In this document: positions 27,201-35,316 of the stretch, piece by piece
Layout: each line of letters opens with the position of its first letter
Position numbering within the stretch: position 1 is the stretch's first letter
DNA from: Citrobacter rodentium NBRC 105723 = DSM 16636
Lineage (GTDB): Bacteria > Pseudomonadota > Gammaproteobacteria > Enterobacterales > Enterobacteriaceae
NCBI RefSeq assembly: GCF_021278985.1
Contig: NZ_CP082833.1
Location: forward strand, 1,054,001 to 1,118,000
Reading direction: 5' to 3'
DNA: 64,000 nt
Notes under the pieces: model-generated
Database searches by the model: none
What the model saw: the letters and a program-made list of their open reading frames with translations, nothing else
Told to the model about the DNA's origin: nothing
Program-made: the position numbers and the translations under genes

Positions 27201-27988
27201 GTATTTTGCAGGGTGTTATTGCCCGGCGAGCGATCGTTGATCGCCTTAAGCTGGCCGATCGCCTGATTGCGCCTGGCGGGAATTTTCGCCACCGTGCTCC
27301 AGTACTCGACCTCCAGATCGCCTTCCGGCGGGGTTCCGTTGAACAACTTATCGTAGGCGGCAACCGCCTCTGGCGCATGGCCCGTCGTCGCCTGCAGGCG
27401 CGCCTCCTGCAACGCCTGGCGGCCATCCGGCGTGGCGAGTCGTTGCGTGGTGCGGGAGGATTGGTACGCCCTTGAGTCAGGCGCTATCTGCGCAAGCCTG
27501 TCGAGCTGCTTTTGCGCGCCGTCGTTGTCGCCCTGACGCAGCATATAGCGAAAGCGGGCGGCGATGACGTCCGGGTTATTCGGATCAATCAGCTCAAGCC
27601 GGTAGAGCGACTGACGCACCAGGTCTTCGCGGTGCGTGGCTTCGCCAAGCCGGACCTGATCCAGCAACTGCTGCTGCGCCGAAGGCGCGGCCTGGGCGAT
27701 AAATGGCAGTAGGGCCATACCGAGCGTCAGGCCCAACAACGCCCGACGGCGACGCGGCGCGTTGCCTGACATGCCGGAACCACCCTCCGGCGATTTGCCC
27801 GGTGGCGCGCTGCTTACCGGGCCTACGAGAGACGGTAAGCCGGATAAGGCGTAGCCGCCATCCGACGATTTGCCCGGTGGCGCGCTGCTTACCGGGCCTA
27901 CGAGAGACGGTAGGCCGGATAAGGCGCAGCCGCCATCCGGCAACAAACCGCTCAGCATTTTCAACTTTTTTAATGTGAACTTGCGCAT
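24260..27988 (-). CDS. bcsC: cellulose export outer-membrane protein BcsC, with REP-encoded N-terminal insert
   Basis: BcsC exports the cellulose chain through the outer membrane. The protein has a signal peptide, a long TPR superhelix in the periplasm and a C-terminal 16-strand barrel (about the last 330 residues, ending PQPLVPYADW). The frame from ATG 27988 encodes 1242 residues against about 1157 in E. coli. The excess is at the N-terminus: after MRKFTLKKLK comes about 60 residues of translated REP DNA, then MSGNAPRRRRALLGLTLG and a normal signal peptide ending AQAAPS. The internal ATG at 27772 has GGAGGG 11 nt upstream and would give a 1170-residue protein with a proper signal sequence. 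The native start overlaps bcsZ by 19 nt. Which start is used is undecided. Confidence 0.9.
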   Translation of the reverse strand: MRKFTLKKLKMLSGLLPDGGCALSGLPSLVGPVSSAPPGKSSDGGYALSGLPSLVGPVSSAPPGKSPEGGSGMSGNAPRRRRALLGLTLGMALLPFIAQAAPSAQQQLLDQVRLGEATHREDLVRQSLYRLELIDPNNPDVIAARFRYMLRQGDNDGAQKQLDRLAQIAPDSRAYQSSRTTQRLATPDGRQALQEARLQATTGHAPEAVAAYDKLFNGTPPEGDLEVEYWSTVAKIPARRNQAIGQLKAINDRSPGNNTLQNTLAQLLFDSDRPAEGFAVLEQMAKSSSGRNAAANIWYAQIKDLPVSDASVKALQKYLTVFSEGDSVEAARGNLSKQQQQLADPAFRARAQGLAAVEAGQGGNAVAELQQAVKANQNDSEAVGALGQAYSQRGDRASAVAQFKKALAIDPQSPSRDKWQSLLKVNSYWLAIQQGDAALKANDIDQAERLYQQARNIDNTDSYAVLGLGDAAMARKDYPAAERYYQQTLRMDSGNTNAVRGLANLYRQQSPEKASAFIATLSASQRRSIDDIERGLENDRLAQQAETLESQGNWAQAAELHRRRLALDPGSVWITYRLARDLWQAGQRSQADAQMSALARQKPNDPEQVYAYGLYLSGAERDRAALAHLNALPRSQWNANIQELAERLQSNQVLETANRLRDSGKEAEAEALLRQQPASTRLDLTLADWAQQRRDYATARGDYNRVLAREPDNVDALLGLTELDIAQGDKAAARARLAKLPATAEPSISVQRRVALAQMQLGDTAAAKQTFSALIPRAKSQSPSMESAMVLRDAARFQAQSGEPQRALETYKDAMVAADITPTRPQDNDTFTRLTRNDEKDDWLKRGVRSDAADLYRQQDLNVTLEHDYWGSSGTGGYSDLKAHTTMLHVDAPWSDGRMFFRTDLVNMNVGSFATDADGRYDDNWGTCTLEECSGNRSQSDTGASVAVGWANDTWSWDIGTTPMGFNVVDVVGGVSYSSDIGPLGYTLNAHRRPVSSSLLAFGGQKDAQSHNGDSNDVNTGKKWGGVRADGGGISLSYDKGEANGVWASLSGDQLTGKNVADNWRVRWMTGYYYKVINENNRRVTVGLNNMIWHYDKDLSGYSLGQGGYYSPQEYLSFAVPVMWRQRTENWSWELGGSVSWSHSRTKTMPRYPLMNLIPADYQSAAREQTNDGGSSQGFGYTARALVERRVTSNWFVGTAIDIQQAKDYTPSHFLLYVRYSAAGWQGDMDLPPQPLVPYADW
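27788..27937 (-). repeat. two 75-bp REP-containing tandem units inside bcsC
   Basis: Two near-identical 75-bp units each contain one REP arm pair (GGATGGCGGCT...CGCCTTATCCGGC) and a CCCGGTAAGCAGCGCGCCACCGGG variant. Read in the bcsC frame each encodes 25 residues (DGGCALSGLPSLV... and DGGYALSGLPSLV...). Since 75 is a multiple of 3 the frame is kept. REP DNA is normally strictly intergenic. Confidence 0.9.
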
Positions 27989-29079
27989 TCCTGGCCCCAG
28001 TCAGGTAGTAACTCGCCGTTGGCGGCGAAGCGGTAACGATGCTGATCCCAGCCCTGCCCGAAGAGTGTCAGCACGTAACTGTAATAGGCGTCGCTACCGG
28101 GAAAATGGTCCGCCACGCTCTGCCGCTGCACCGCCTGCGCGTCGCGGTCTTGCAGGAAAGGCAGCAAAGAGGCGGAAAATCCTACCGGACCGTTGCCCTG
28201 CGCTTTACCGCTGGCGACGTCCACTTTCTCCGGCGGAAGGCCGTTTTTAGCGGTGAGAGTCGCCATCGGTTTGAATTTCGCCAGCAGCCGCGCTTTTTGC
28301 GGATCGCGGTCATGCATCATGCCGACCCACAGGTAAACGCGAATGGCGTCATAGCTGCTGACCAGCGTTTTCTCCGGCTTCAGCTGCCAGCCCTTGTTTT
28401 TCTCGTAACGCACCCAGTCCGGCGAGAAGCCTTTCGGCGCGGTTTCTGACAGCAGACGTTGATTCGTTTCGCGCAGGGTGGTCCACGGCGCGCCGAAACG
28501 GGTGAAATACTGCGCCAGCTGCGGCGGCAGATAGCTCGGGTTAAAGCGCCAGCTGTTCTCTTCGGCAAAGCCGATTTTGCCGGGTAGCAGCATCGACCCC
28601 AGCCCCGGCACCGTCACCACTTCCTCGCTGGCAATCCGTTTCAGCAGCGCTTTGCCGATGTCGGTATAGCGCGGCTCCTGCCATAAACGCCCGGCTTCCA
28701 GCAGCGACCAGGCGATCCAGATATCGCCGTCGGAGGCGGAATTACTGTCCAGCACGCTCCAGTTATCCGGATCTTTTTGCCCCCACAGCCAGGCGGGCAG
28801 ATGTTCCTTCAGGGAACCTTGCGCCAGGTTGTTTTCACTCCAGGCCAGCAGCCTATCAAACGCCTGCCTGTCGTTAGCGGCGAGGGCAAAGAACATGGCG
28901 TAGCTTTGCCCCTCGGACGTGGTGATTTTCCGCGCGTCGCTGGGATCAATCACCCGCCCTTCCTGGCTGATGTAATCCTTTTTGAATTGATCCCAGGCAG
29001 GCCAGCTACAGGCCGCCTGGGCGCTCAGCGCGGCCAGCATCAGGACAGCGGCGATTCCACTACGCAACGCGTTCATCAT
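27970..29079 (-). CDS. bcsZ: periplasmic endoglucanase BcsZ (GH8)
   Basis: This 369-residue protein has a signal peptide (residues 1-23, cut near SAQAAC) and a glycoside hydrolase family 8 domain. The acid catalyst is Glu56 in TSEGQSY (E55 in E. coli numbering), and the DSNSASDGD stretch (near 113) carries the conserved substrate-site Asp. It trims beta-1,4-glucan in the periplasm and is needed for normal cellulose export. The start is one of two adjacent ATGs only 3 bp after the bcsB stop, implying translational coupling. Its 3' end overlaps the annotated bcsC start by 19 nt. Confidence 0.96.
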   Translation of the reverse strand: MMNALRSGIAAVLMLAALSAQAACSWPAWDQFKKDYISQEGRVIDPSDARKITTSEGQSYAMFFALAANDRQAFDRLLAWSENNLAQGSLKEHLPAWLWGQKDPDNWSVLDSNSASDGDIWIAWSLLEAGRLWQEPRYTDIGKALLKRIASEEVVTVPGLGSMLLPGKIGFAEENSWRFNPSYLPPQLAQYFTRFGAPWTTLRETNQRLLSETAPKGFSPDWVRYEKNKGWQLKPEKTLVSSYDAIRVYLWVGMMHDRDPQKARLLAKFKPMATLTAKNGLPPEKVDVASGKAQGNGPVGFSASLLPFLQDRDAQAVQRQSVADHFPGSDAYYSYVLTLFGQGWDQHRYRFAANGELLPDWGQECASSH

Positions 29080-29082
29080 TTA

Positions 29083-31434
29083 TCACTCATGATCGGGATC
29101 GAGACGACGGCGGCTGATGATGCGCAGCAGACGCCACAGCACCCAGGCCAGCAGAACCACGCTGATCGCCGCCAGTACCGCCAGCAGTATCGGGTGATTC
29201 GCCAGGGCGTACCACAGACGCTCAAACCACGGCAAATGGCCGACATAATAGACATCGCCGACGCGCAGGCTGTTGACCCCCGACTCACGTATCACCGCCA
29301 CGGAGCCGAACATCACCGCCCGCTTCCCGCTGTCGTTAATGGCTTCGTTCAGCAATTCATAACCGCGTGAGCTATCGGCCAGCAGCGCCACGACGCTGCG
29401 CTGATCGTTAAACGGCGACTGGAAGCCAATCACCGCCGCCATCGGCCCGCTCGAGGTGACGGAGGCCTGCGCGTCCGCTTTGCGGTCGGCCTCATCCGGC
29501 ATAATGCTCGGGAACGCCGCCTGACGCAGCGGCGTCTTCACCCAGCTTTGCGTCGCCTGCACCAGCAGGTCGATGCGCTTATCGTCCTTCAGCGCATCCG
29601 GAAGGATGCCGATAATCAGAATGTCCGCATCTTTGTTCTGAATCTGGCTGCTGTTATCGACAATGGTCAAATTAATCGCCGGGAAGCCGGTTTGCGCGCC
29701 GATAGTGCCCGTAACGTCCAGCAGCGTTTCCATCTGCGCTTCGTCTGGCGCTTTCGGCATCACCGCGATGGTTTCCGCCAGGTCAGCCATCCGGCTGAAC
29801 GGGAAGCCCGCGTTAGCGAAAGCCCGCAGATCCGGCATCGCAATAAAGTGATAATACTTCGAGAAGTCGATGGTCGAATCGTCGCCGATCACTACGTGAT
29901 TCGGCACCGACTGGAAGGTAATACAGTTATCCACCGTGCCGCCCGGCATCGGGTTCATATACTCGAAGTCGAAACGCAGCTGGTTCATCGCCCCCAGCTT
30001 CAGCGCCGGAATCGAGACGTCGGTTTTACCATCCAGCAGCCCCTGCAATACCGGCAGACGCAGCAGCAGACGGTTGTCCTTCTCTTTGCTGGTCAGGCTA
30101 AAGGCCTGCAGGAACTGATTGTTCAGGCTGATATCCATGCGCGAGCTGTCTTTGGTCGGCGGCGTGGTGTAGCGGTAATTGAGATTCATATCAATACCGG
30201 TACTGCGCAGCAGATAAAGATCCGGCGGCAGGTTCAGGGAAATATTGATCGCCGCAGGCTCGATCCCCGAGGACTGCAACTGCTGTTCATAGGTCTTCAG
30301 TTCGCCAAAGGTCACCGGACGGTCAGTGCGCACCCAGTTTGGCGCATCGTACGGTTTACGCGCCACCAGCGGTTTCACCTCGTTAACCTCCACGCTGCTG
30401 CCGCGGAACAGAATGTTGCCCTGGGCAATGCCTTTTGCCGCCTGCAACAGATCGTTATCGTTACGGCCAAACACCACAAGCAGCTTCACGTAGGGGTTTT
30501 GCGGATGGCTGATCATCTCAATCACCGGCGCCTTCACCGGCGGATGGTCGCGCAGGAAATCCGGGCGTTTATCGTTAGTGGCAAAGACGATGGCATTGCG
30601 GTCCGGCAGCTGGTTATACAGCACCGGGAAGTGCTGGCCGCGCCAGCCGGAGCGGGAACCAAACCAGGAGGAGACGATCGACGCCGCCTGCTGCAATGGG
30701 CGATCCGGCGCGCCGGCAAACACCATCGGCAGCGTCATCGGACGATTGTCGCGCGAATCGAAGAACGGCACCGGGAAGTGCGAAAGATCGTTTTTCACCT
30801 CCAGCGTCTGATAGGTGAGATCCAGCACGCTGCTGCGACCCACGTCCAGCCACAGCGTGCTGTTGGCCAGGTTCTCGCACACCTGCTGATAATGGCCGAT
30901 AAACTCCAGCCGCACACGGTTAAAGTCGGTGATAAACAGCGGGTTGATCGGTATCTGCGCCAGCGTCTTTTTGCCCAGCTGCTCCTGGGTGACCGGCAGG
31001 ACGCCCATCAGCTCATCGTTAAGATAGACCTTCAGCTGCGACTGAACAGGCAGCAGCGACGGCGACGGCGTGTACTCCAGATTGAGCATCGCCTTCGTCA
31101 CCACCTCATCGCTGCGCATCCCAAACTCAATGCTGCCGTTCGGGTTCACGCCACGCAGCACCATGCTGCCCGGCGGCGGCGCGATTTGCGCAAAAGTGAG
31201 CTTCACGTCGCGCGAAGGACCACCCTGCGCGACGATCGGCGCATCCGCGCCCGGTACGCCAGGCATCACCTGTCCGACGGGCTGATTATTATCCGCCGGA
31301 GCAGGTTCTGCCGGGGCCGCGGCTGGCTCAGCATTGATCAGTGGTTGCGTTGCAGGCGCCGCATTCGTCATGAAAGAGGGGAAAGCGCTCATCCCCATTG
31401 CCACTGCACAAATCCAGGAAAGTTTTCTTTTCAT
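29083..31434 (-). CDS. bcsB: cellulose synthase periplasmic subunit BcsB
   Basis: BcsB is the periplasmic partner of BcsA that guides the emerging glucan and is required for synthase activity. The 783-residue protein starts with a signal peptide (MKRKLSWICAVAMGMSAFPSF), followed by a variable Pro/Ala-rich stretch. Alternating carbohydrate-binding and flavodoxin-like domains follow. A C-terminal membrane anchor (HPILLAVLAAISVVLLAWVLW) precedes an Arg-rich tail. The frame is open 30 codons further to 31524 inside bcsA. The ATG at 31434, 10 bp after the bcsA stop, matches the E. coli start and is used here. Confidence 0.96.
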   Translation of the reverse strand: MKRKLSWICAVAMGMSAFPSFMTNAAPATQPLINAEPAAAPAEPAPADNNQPVGQVMPGVPGADAPIVAQGGPSRDVKLTFAQIAPPPGSMVLRGVNPNGSIEFGMRSDEVVTKAMLNLEYTPSPSLLPVQSQLKVYLNDELMGVLPVTQEQLGKKTLAQIPINPLFITDFNRVRLEFIGHYQQVCENLANSTLWLDVGRSSVLDLTYQTLEVKNDLSHFPVPFFDSRDNRPMTLPMVFAGAPDRPLQQAASIVSSWFGSRSGWRGQHFPVLYNQLPDRNAIVFATNDKRPDFLRDHPPVKAPVIEMISHPQNPYVKLLVVFGRNDNDLLQAAKGIAQGNILFRGSSVEVNEVKPLVARKPYDAPNWVRTDRPVTFGELKTYEQQLQSSGIEPAAINISLNLPPDLYLLRSTGIDMNLNYRYTTPPTKDSSRMDISLNNQFLQAFSLTSKEKDNRLLLRLPVLQGLLDGKTDVSIPALKLGAMNQLRFDFEYMNPMPGGTVDNCITFQSVPNHVVIGDDSTIDFSKYYHFIAMPDLRAFANAGFPFSRMADLAETIAVMPKAPDEAQMETLLDVTGTIGAQTGFPAINLTIVDNSSQIQNKDADILIIGILPDALKDDKRIDLLVQATQSWVKTPLRQAAFPSIMPDEADRKADAQASVTSSGPMAAVIGFQSPFNDQRSVVALLADSSRGYELLNEAINDSGKRAVMFGSVAVIRESGVNSLRVGDVYYVGHLPWFERLWYALANHPILLAVLAAISVVLLAWVLWRLLRIISRRRLDPDHE

Positions 31435-31444
31435 CGCGTTATCA

Positions 31445-34066
31445 TCATTGTTGAGCCATAACCTGATCCGGCTGTTGCACCGCCGCGTCGTCCCGTTGCG
31501 GACGACGCGGAATGAACGACACAATCCAGGCGACCAGAGAGGTCAGTGACCGGAAAATTACTTTAACGGAAGGCGGGGAGAATTCCGCAAGATGGCGATA
31601 ACCGCGGAAGCCCAGCTTCAGTATATCGAGCAGGCTTTCCAGCGGTTTGTCTTCCGGGTAGCTGTCCTGCCAGAGCGCCCATGTATCCGCACGGGCAAAC
31701 GTACACTGCACAAATTCGATATGCTGCCTGGTGGTCAGCGGCATTAGTTGCAGCCCCACCTGGTCGCCCCAGACCCGCGCCACCTGCGTCGGGAAGACGT
31801 ACTCCTGCTGGCCGCGTTTGAGCAGCAGATTCACCTTCTGTCCTTCCAGCACCTGCGCCTGCCCGTTAATTTTGATCCCCAGACCGCCGTCGGAGAAATC
31901 GTGTACGGTGCAGGAGAACAGATGGCCGTCCTCACGGGCTATCGCCGCCGGCATCGAAATTTCCACGCGGTGCGAGCGGCGCACCTGTTTGCTTTCCACC
32001 GACACCGCCACCGCGCCGCCGAGAATAATCAGGTTATAGAACACCCACACCAGGCTGACGACCACGGTCAGCATCTCGTTTTCCGGTCCGTAGAAGTAGC
32101 GCCAGACGCCAACCGCAACGCCAAGCAGGTTGATCAGCACCAGCCAGATGTACGGACGGGAGATCACCCAGTCGACATACTCCTCTTCCACCAGACCGCC
32201 CTTCGCGGTGACGTTGAACTTGCCTTTGTGCGGGTTAATCAGCGCCACCAGCGTCGGCGGCGCGATGTACCAGGCCAGCACCGTTTCGTAGATTTCGCTC
32301 CAGAAGGAGTGACGGTATTTCCCCTGAATCTTCGAGTTGGTCAGGCTGGCGTGCACCATATGCGGCAATACGAACAGCGCAATCATTAGCGCGGGCGCAT
32401 AGATGATATAGGCGTGCAGCAGCAGAAACGCCAGCGGCGCGGTCAGGAAGATCAGCCGCGGGATGCCCGACAGGAAGTGGAACATCGCGTTGACGTAGCA
32501 CAGCCGCTGGGCAAACTTCAGCCCCTTGCCGGTGAGCGGGTTATCGAGGCGGAAAATCTGCACCATCCCGCGCGCCCAGCGAATACGCTGGCCGATGTGC
32601 GCCGACAAACTTTCCGGCGCCAGCCCCGCCGCCTGCGGGATGCGCATATAGGCGGAGGTGTAGCCGCGACGGTGCAGGCGCAGCGAGGTATGCGCATCTT
32701 CGGTGACGGTTTCGACGGCGATGCCGCCAATTTCATCCAGCGGCTTACGGCGGATCACCGCGCAGGAGCCGCAGAAGAAGGTCGCGTCCCACATATCGTT
32801 ACCGTCCTGCACCAACCCGTAAAACAGCGTGCCTTCGTTCGGCGTTTTGCGAAAACGGCCAAGGTTACGTTCAAACGGGTCCGGCGAGAAGAAGTGGTGC
32901 GGCGTCTGCATCATCGCCAGCTTCTTGTCTTTCAGGAACCAGCCCATCGTCATTTGCAGGAACGAGCGCGTCGGCACGTGGTCGCAGTCAAAGATCGAAA
33001 CGAATTCGCCTTTAGCGTATTTCAGCGCGTTGTTGATGTTCCCGGCTTTGGCGTGCTCATGGGTGGTGCGGGCGATATAGTGCACGCCCACGTTCTGGGC
33101 GAACTGGCGGAACTCTTCGCGCCCGCCATCGTCGAGAATCCAGATATTGAGCTTATCCTTCGGCCAGTCGATGCCCAGCGAGGCGTAGATGGTGTTCTTC
33201 ACCACGTGAAGATCTTCGTTATAGGTGGGAACGAAAATATCCACCGTCGGCCACTGCGACATATCTTTCGGCAGCGGCACAGGCTGACGGTTGAGCGGCC
33301 AGACCACCTGGAAATAGCCCAGCACCAGCACGATCCACGCGTAGGTTTCGGCGAACAGCAGAATCAGCCCGCATACCAGGCTCACCGGATCGTCCCAGTT
33401 CAGCGTGGAAGTATAGCGCCACCAGATATAGCGGCACGAGACGGTCAGCGACAGCACAATCAGCATCAGCGCGGAAAAACGTCCCGGCATCCGCCGCACG
33501 ATGAGCGCGATGCCCCACAGCAGGATCAGGAAGATAAACTGCGCCAGCGGGTTAAACGGTTGGGTCACGCAAATCAGCGCCAGAATCAGCGAAAAGGTGA
33601 CGATAACCCCGATAATAATGCGTCGCGCGCCAACGCTGAGATGCCCCAGCTCTTTCTGTTTATCAAGATGATGGGTATTTTTCGTCACCCGTTCAGGCAA
33701 CGCATCCAGCCATTGATGGTAGCGCCCGCGCACGCCCTCAAGGCGGGAAAAGGTGCGCCAGCGCGGTTTGCTCGTCTGCCGACGCGAGGCGGCCGCCATC
33801 AGCCAGAACGTCTGAATCAGGTAGCGGGCGGGATCGAGAGGACGCGGCCGGGCGGCGTTAATATGCGGATAAAGGGCCTTATGTTCAGCGCGGATCCGCT
33901 GCCATCGCGGATGTTCCAGCGGAATGAAAATCCACGCCATAATCGTCCAGAAGCAGCCCAGCGCCGCGCTAAAAGATGACGCGCCGTGGCGACGATAGCC
34001 CTGATAGCGCTCGCTCAGGCGCGCGCTGACCGGCGGGATAAGCAGCCACCGGGACAGGAGACTCAT
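31445..34066 (-). CDS. bcsA: cellulose synthase catalytic subunit BcsA
   Basis: BcsA polymerises UDP-glucose into beta-1,4-glucan and threads it across the inner membrane when c-di-GMP binds. The 873-residue protein has several membrane segments and a GT2 domain with all catalytic motifs: ILDDGG, FDCDH, VTEDAH and QRIRW. The FFCGS motif also seen in bacterial cellulose synthases is present. A C-terminal PilZ domain carries RRSHR and DFSDGGLGI, the c-di-GMP contacts. The frame extends 21 codons upstream, but the ATG at 34066 overlaps the bcsQ stop as ATGA and matches E. coli. All key residues are intact. Confidence 0.97.
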   Translation of the reverse strand: MSLLSRWLLIPPVSARLSERYQGYRRHGASSFSAALGCFWTIMAWIFIPLEHPRWQRIRAEHKALYPHINAARPRPLDPARYLIQTFWLMAAASRRQTSKPRWRTFSRLEGVRGRYHQWLDALPERVTKNTHHLDKQKELGHLSVGARRIIIGVIVTFSLILALICVTQPFNPLAQFIFLILLWGIALIVRRMPGRFSALMLIVLSLTVSCRYIWWRYTSTLNWDDPVSLVCGLILLFAETYAWIVLVLGYFQVVWPLNRQPVPLPKDMSQWPTVDIFVPTYNEDLHVVKNTIYASLGIDWPKDKLNIWILDDGGREEFRQFAQNVGVHYIARTTHEHAKAGNINNALKYAKGEFVSIFDCDHVPTRSFLQMTMGWFLKDKKLAMMQTPHHFFSPDPFERNLGRFRKTPNEGTLFYGLVQDGNDMWDATFFCGSCAVIRRKPLDEIGGIAVETVTEDAHTSLRLHRRGYTSAYMRIPQAAGLAPESLSAHIGQRIRWARGMVQIFRLDNPLTGKGLKFAQRLCYVNAMFHFLSGIPRLIFLTAPLAFLLLHAYIIYAPALMIALFVLPHMVHASLTNSKIQGKYRHSFWSEIYETVLAWYIAPPTLVALINPHKGKFNVTAKGGLVEEEYVDWVISRPYIWLVLINLLGVAVGVWRYFYGPENEMLTVVVSLVWVFYNLIILGGAVAVSVESKQVRRSHRVEISMPAAIAREDGHLFSCTVHDFSDGGLGIKINGQAQVLEGQKVNLLLKRGQQEYVFPTQVARVWGDQVGLQLMPLTTRQHIEFVQCTFARADTWALWQDSYPEDKPLESLLDILKLGFRGYRHLAEFSPPSVKVIFRSLTSLVAWIVSFIPRRPQRDDAAVQQPDQVMAQQ

Positions 34067-34830
34067 GATGCGCTCCCGACGACGGTCTTCCCTGAGGCGG
34101 TGGTCTGGTCGGCATAGTTTAATAAGCACCAGTTAGCCAGCGTCAGCACCTCTTCGGCAGCCAGTGAATCGCTACGATACTCGCCGAGCGGCTGCTTTGC
34201 CGCCAGGCATTCCGCCATCGCCTCATCGCGATGAATCACCATCGGCAACAGCCGACGCTGGCTCTGCAACCAGACCCGATAGAGATCGTCCTGTAGCTGG
34301 CTGCCAATGCGTAGATCGTTAATCAGAATATGCGCGCCGACAGGCAGCGCCTGCTGATGCAGGCGAATATGGCAGTTGGCGTCGGCTTTGACCACCGCCA
34401 GCGTGCGATCGCAGGCCTTCACTAACTGGCGGGTCAGCTGCGCCGCGCCGTGAGGCAGATCGAGTAAAATCCATGAATAGCGTCCGCTCTCTTGCAGCGC
34501 GCGCAGGCCCGGCACCATCTCGCCCAACTGCGCCTGCCAGCGTTCCGGATCGTCGCGTTCCTCCGCCGTCAGCTGACCAAACGGCAGGAGATCCAGCTGC
34601 GAGGTATAGCGCATCCCGCCCTCGCGCCAGTCACGGCCGTCGAGCAGCGCTCTGGCCCAGCCGTCGCGATGCGCGAAATCAACGTTGAACGACAGGCGCA
34701 GCAAATTATCGGAGCAGGCGTCCACGACCAGGACGTTTTCCCCCAATAACTGCAATGACCAGGCCAGCGCCGCAGTGATAGACGTGGTGCCTACCCCGCC
34801 GCGAATGCCCTGAAGCCCCAGAATAGCCAT
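34063..34830 (-). CDS. bcsQ: MinD-like ATPase BcsQ
   Basis: BcsQ is a 255-residue ParA/MinD-type ATPase of the SIMIBI class. It helps assemble the cellulose secretion complex, with BcsR, at the inner membrane and cell pole. The N-terminus has the P-loop GVGTTSITAAL, which has no Lys at the usual deviant-Walker position, as in E. coli BcsQ. VVDAC is the Walker A' region and ILLDLPHGAAQ the Walker B region. Some E. coli K-12 strains carry a stop codon near the start of bcsQ that abolishes cellulose. No such stop is present here. It starts 11 bp after bcsR and overlaps bcsA by 4 nt. Confidence 0.95.
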   Translation of the reverse strand: MAILGLQGIRGGVGTTSITAALAWSLQLLGENVLVVDACSDNLLRLSFNVDFAHRDGWARALLDGRDWREGGMRYTSQLDLLPFGQLTAEERDDPERWQAQLGEMVPGLRALQESGRYSWILLDLPHGAAQLTRQLVKACDRTLAVVKADANCHIRLHQQALPVGAHILINDLRIGSQLQDDLYRVWLQSQRRLLPMVIHRDEAMAECLAAKQPLGEYRSDSLAAEEVLTLANWCLLNYADQTTASGKTVVGSAS

Positions 34831-34841
34831 CCACGACTCCC

Positions 34842-35030
34842 TTATTGTTGTTGCGCAAATTCAGCCAGCAGTGGCCAACGTTTAATCGCGGCGGCCAGCT
34901 GTTCACGTTGGGATATATCGGTGTAATCAAATTCAGGCAATGAAAAAGCCTGGCTCAGAGCCAGGAAGTCGTTTTGAAAGGTATAGCCTAAAGCTGAATC
35001 AGACTGAGTGTCGGGTTCGTTGTCAGACAT
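34842..35030 (-). CDS. bcsR: small cellulose regulator BcsR
   Basis: BcsR is a 62-residue protein, the first gene of the bcsRQABZC operon. It matches E. coli BcsR, especially in the C-terminal half (YTDISQREQLAAAIKRWPLL). It binds BcsQ and BcsE and is needed for stable BcsQ and active cellulose synthesis. The open frame continues 63 codons further upstream, but that part is not protein-like and runs through the promoter area. The ATG at 35030 has an AGAG ribosome site and gives the family length. Confidence 0.93.
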   Translation of the reverse strand: MSDNEPDTQSDSALGYTFQNDFLALSQAFSLPEFDYTDISQREQLAAAIKRWPLLAEFAQQQ

Positions 35031-35316
35031 TTGTTTATCTCTTTGAATATACTCGCCGCGCTTCAGACATTTTTTCTGTTTGCATTCTGCTTCCTTCCCA
35101 TCGAAAATCAATGTCGTCAGGTAACGCGTATTTTTTGTGTTTTCATTGTTCAACAAATACGTGTCATGGAATCGAAACGGCCGTTTTTGCAACGCATCCT
35201 GCCAGCAGAATTGATTCACATGCTAAAGCTGATGCGTTTTAATTTCAATGTTAGGTTTATTTCTGTGCTTTCGCTAGTAAACTGATAAACAGACAAATAG
35301 CGACCCGAGGAACGCT
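35031..35316. promoter_or_regulatory. divergent promoter region between bcsR and bcsE
   Basis: This 286-bp A/T-rich space must drive both bcsRQABZC (leftwards) and bcsEFG (rightwards). I did not find a convincing named operator in it. Confidence 0.5.

Noticed and set aside
29548..31461. 637-codon frame on the plus strand opposite bcsB
   Set aside because: It is the complement of a conserved, GC-rich gene. The translation is rich in Arg, His and Gln with no domain, and bcsB on the other strand is full length.
32414..33979. 521-codon frame opposite bcsA
   Set aside because: Shadow of bcsA, whose catalytic motifs are all on the minus strand. The composition is Arg/Gln/His-rich.
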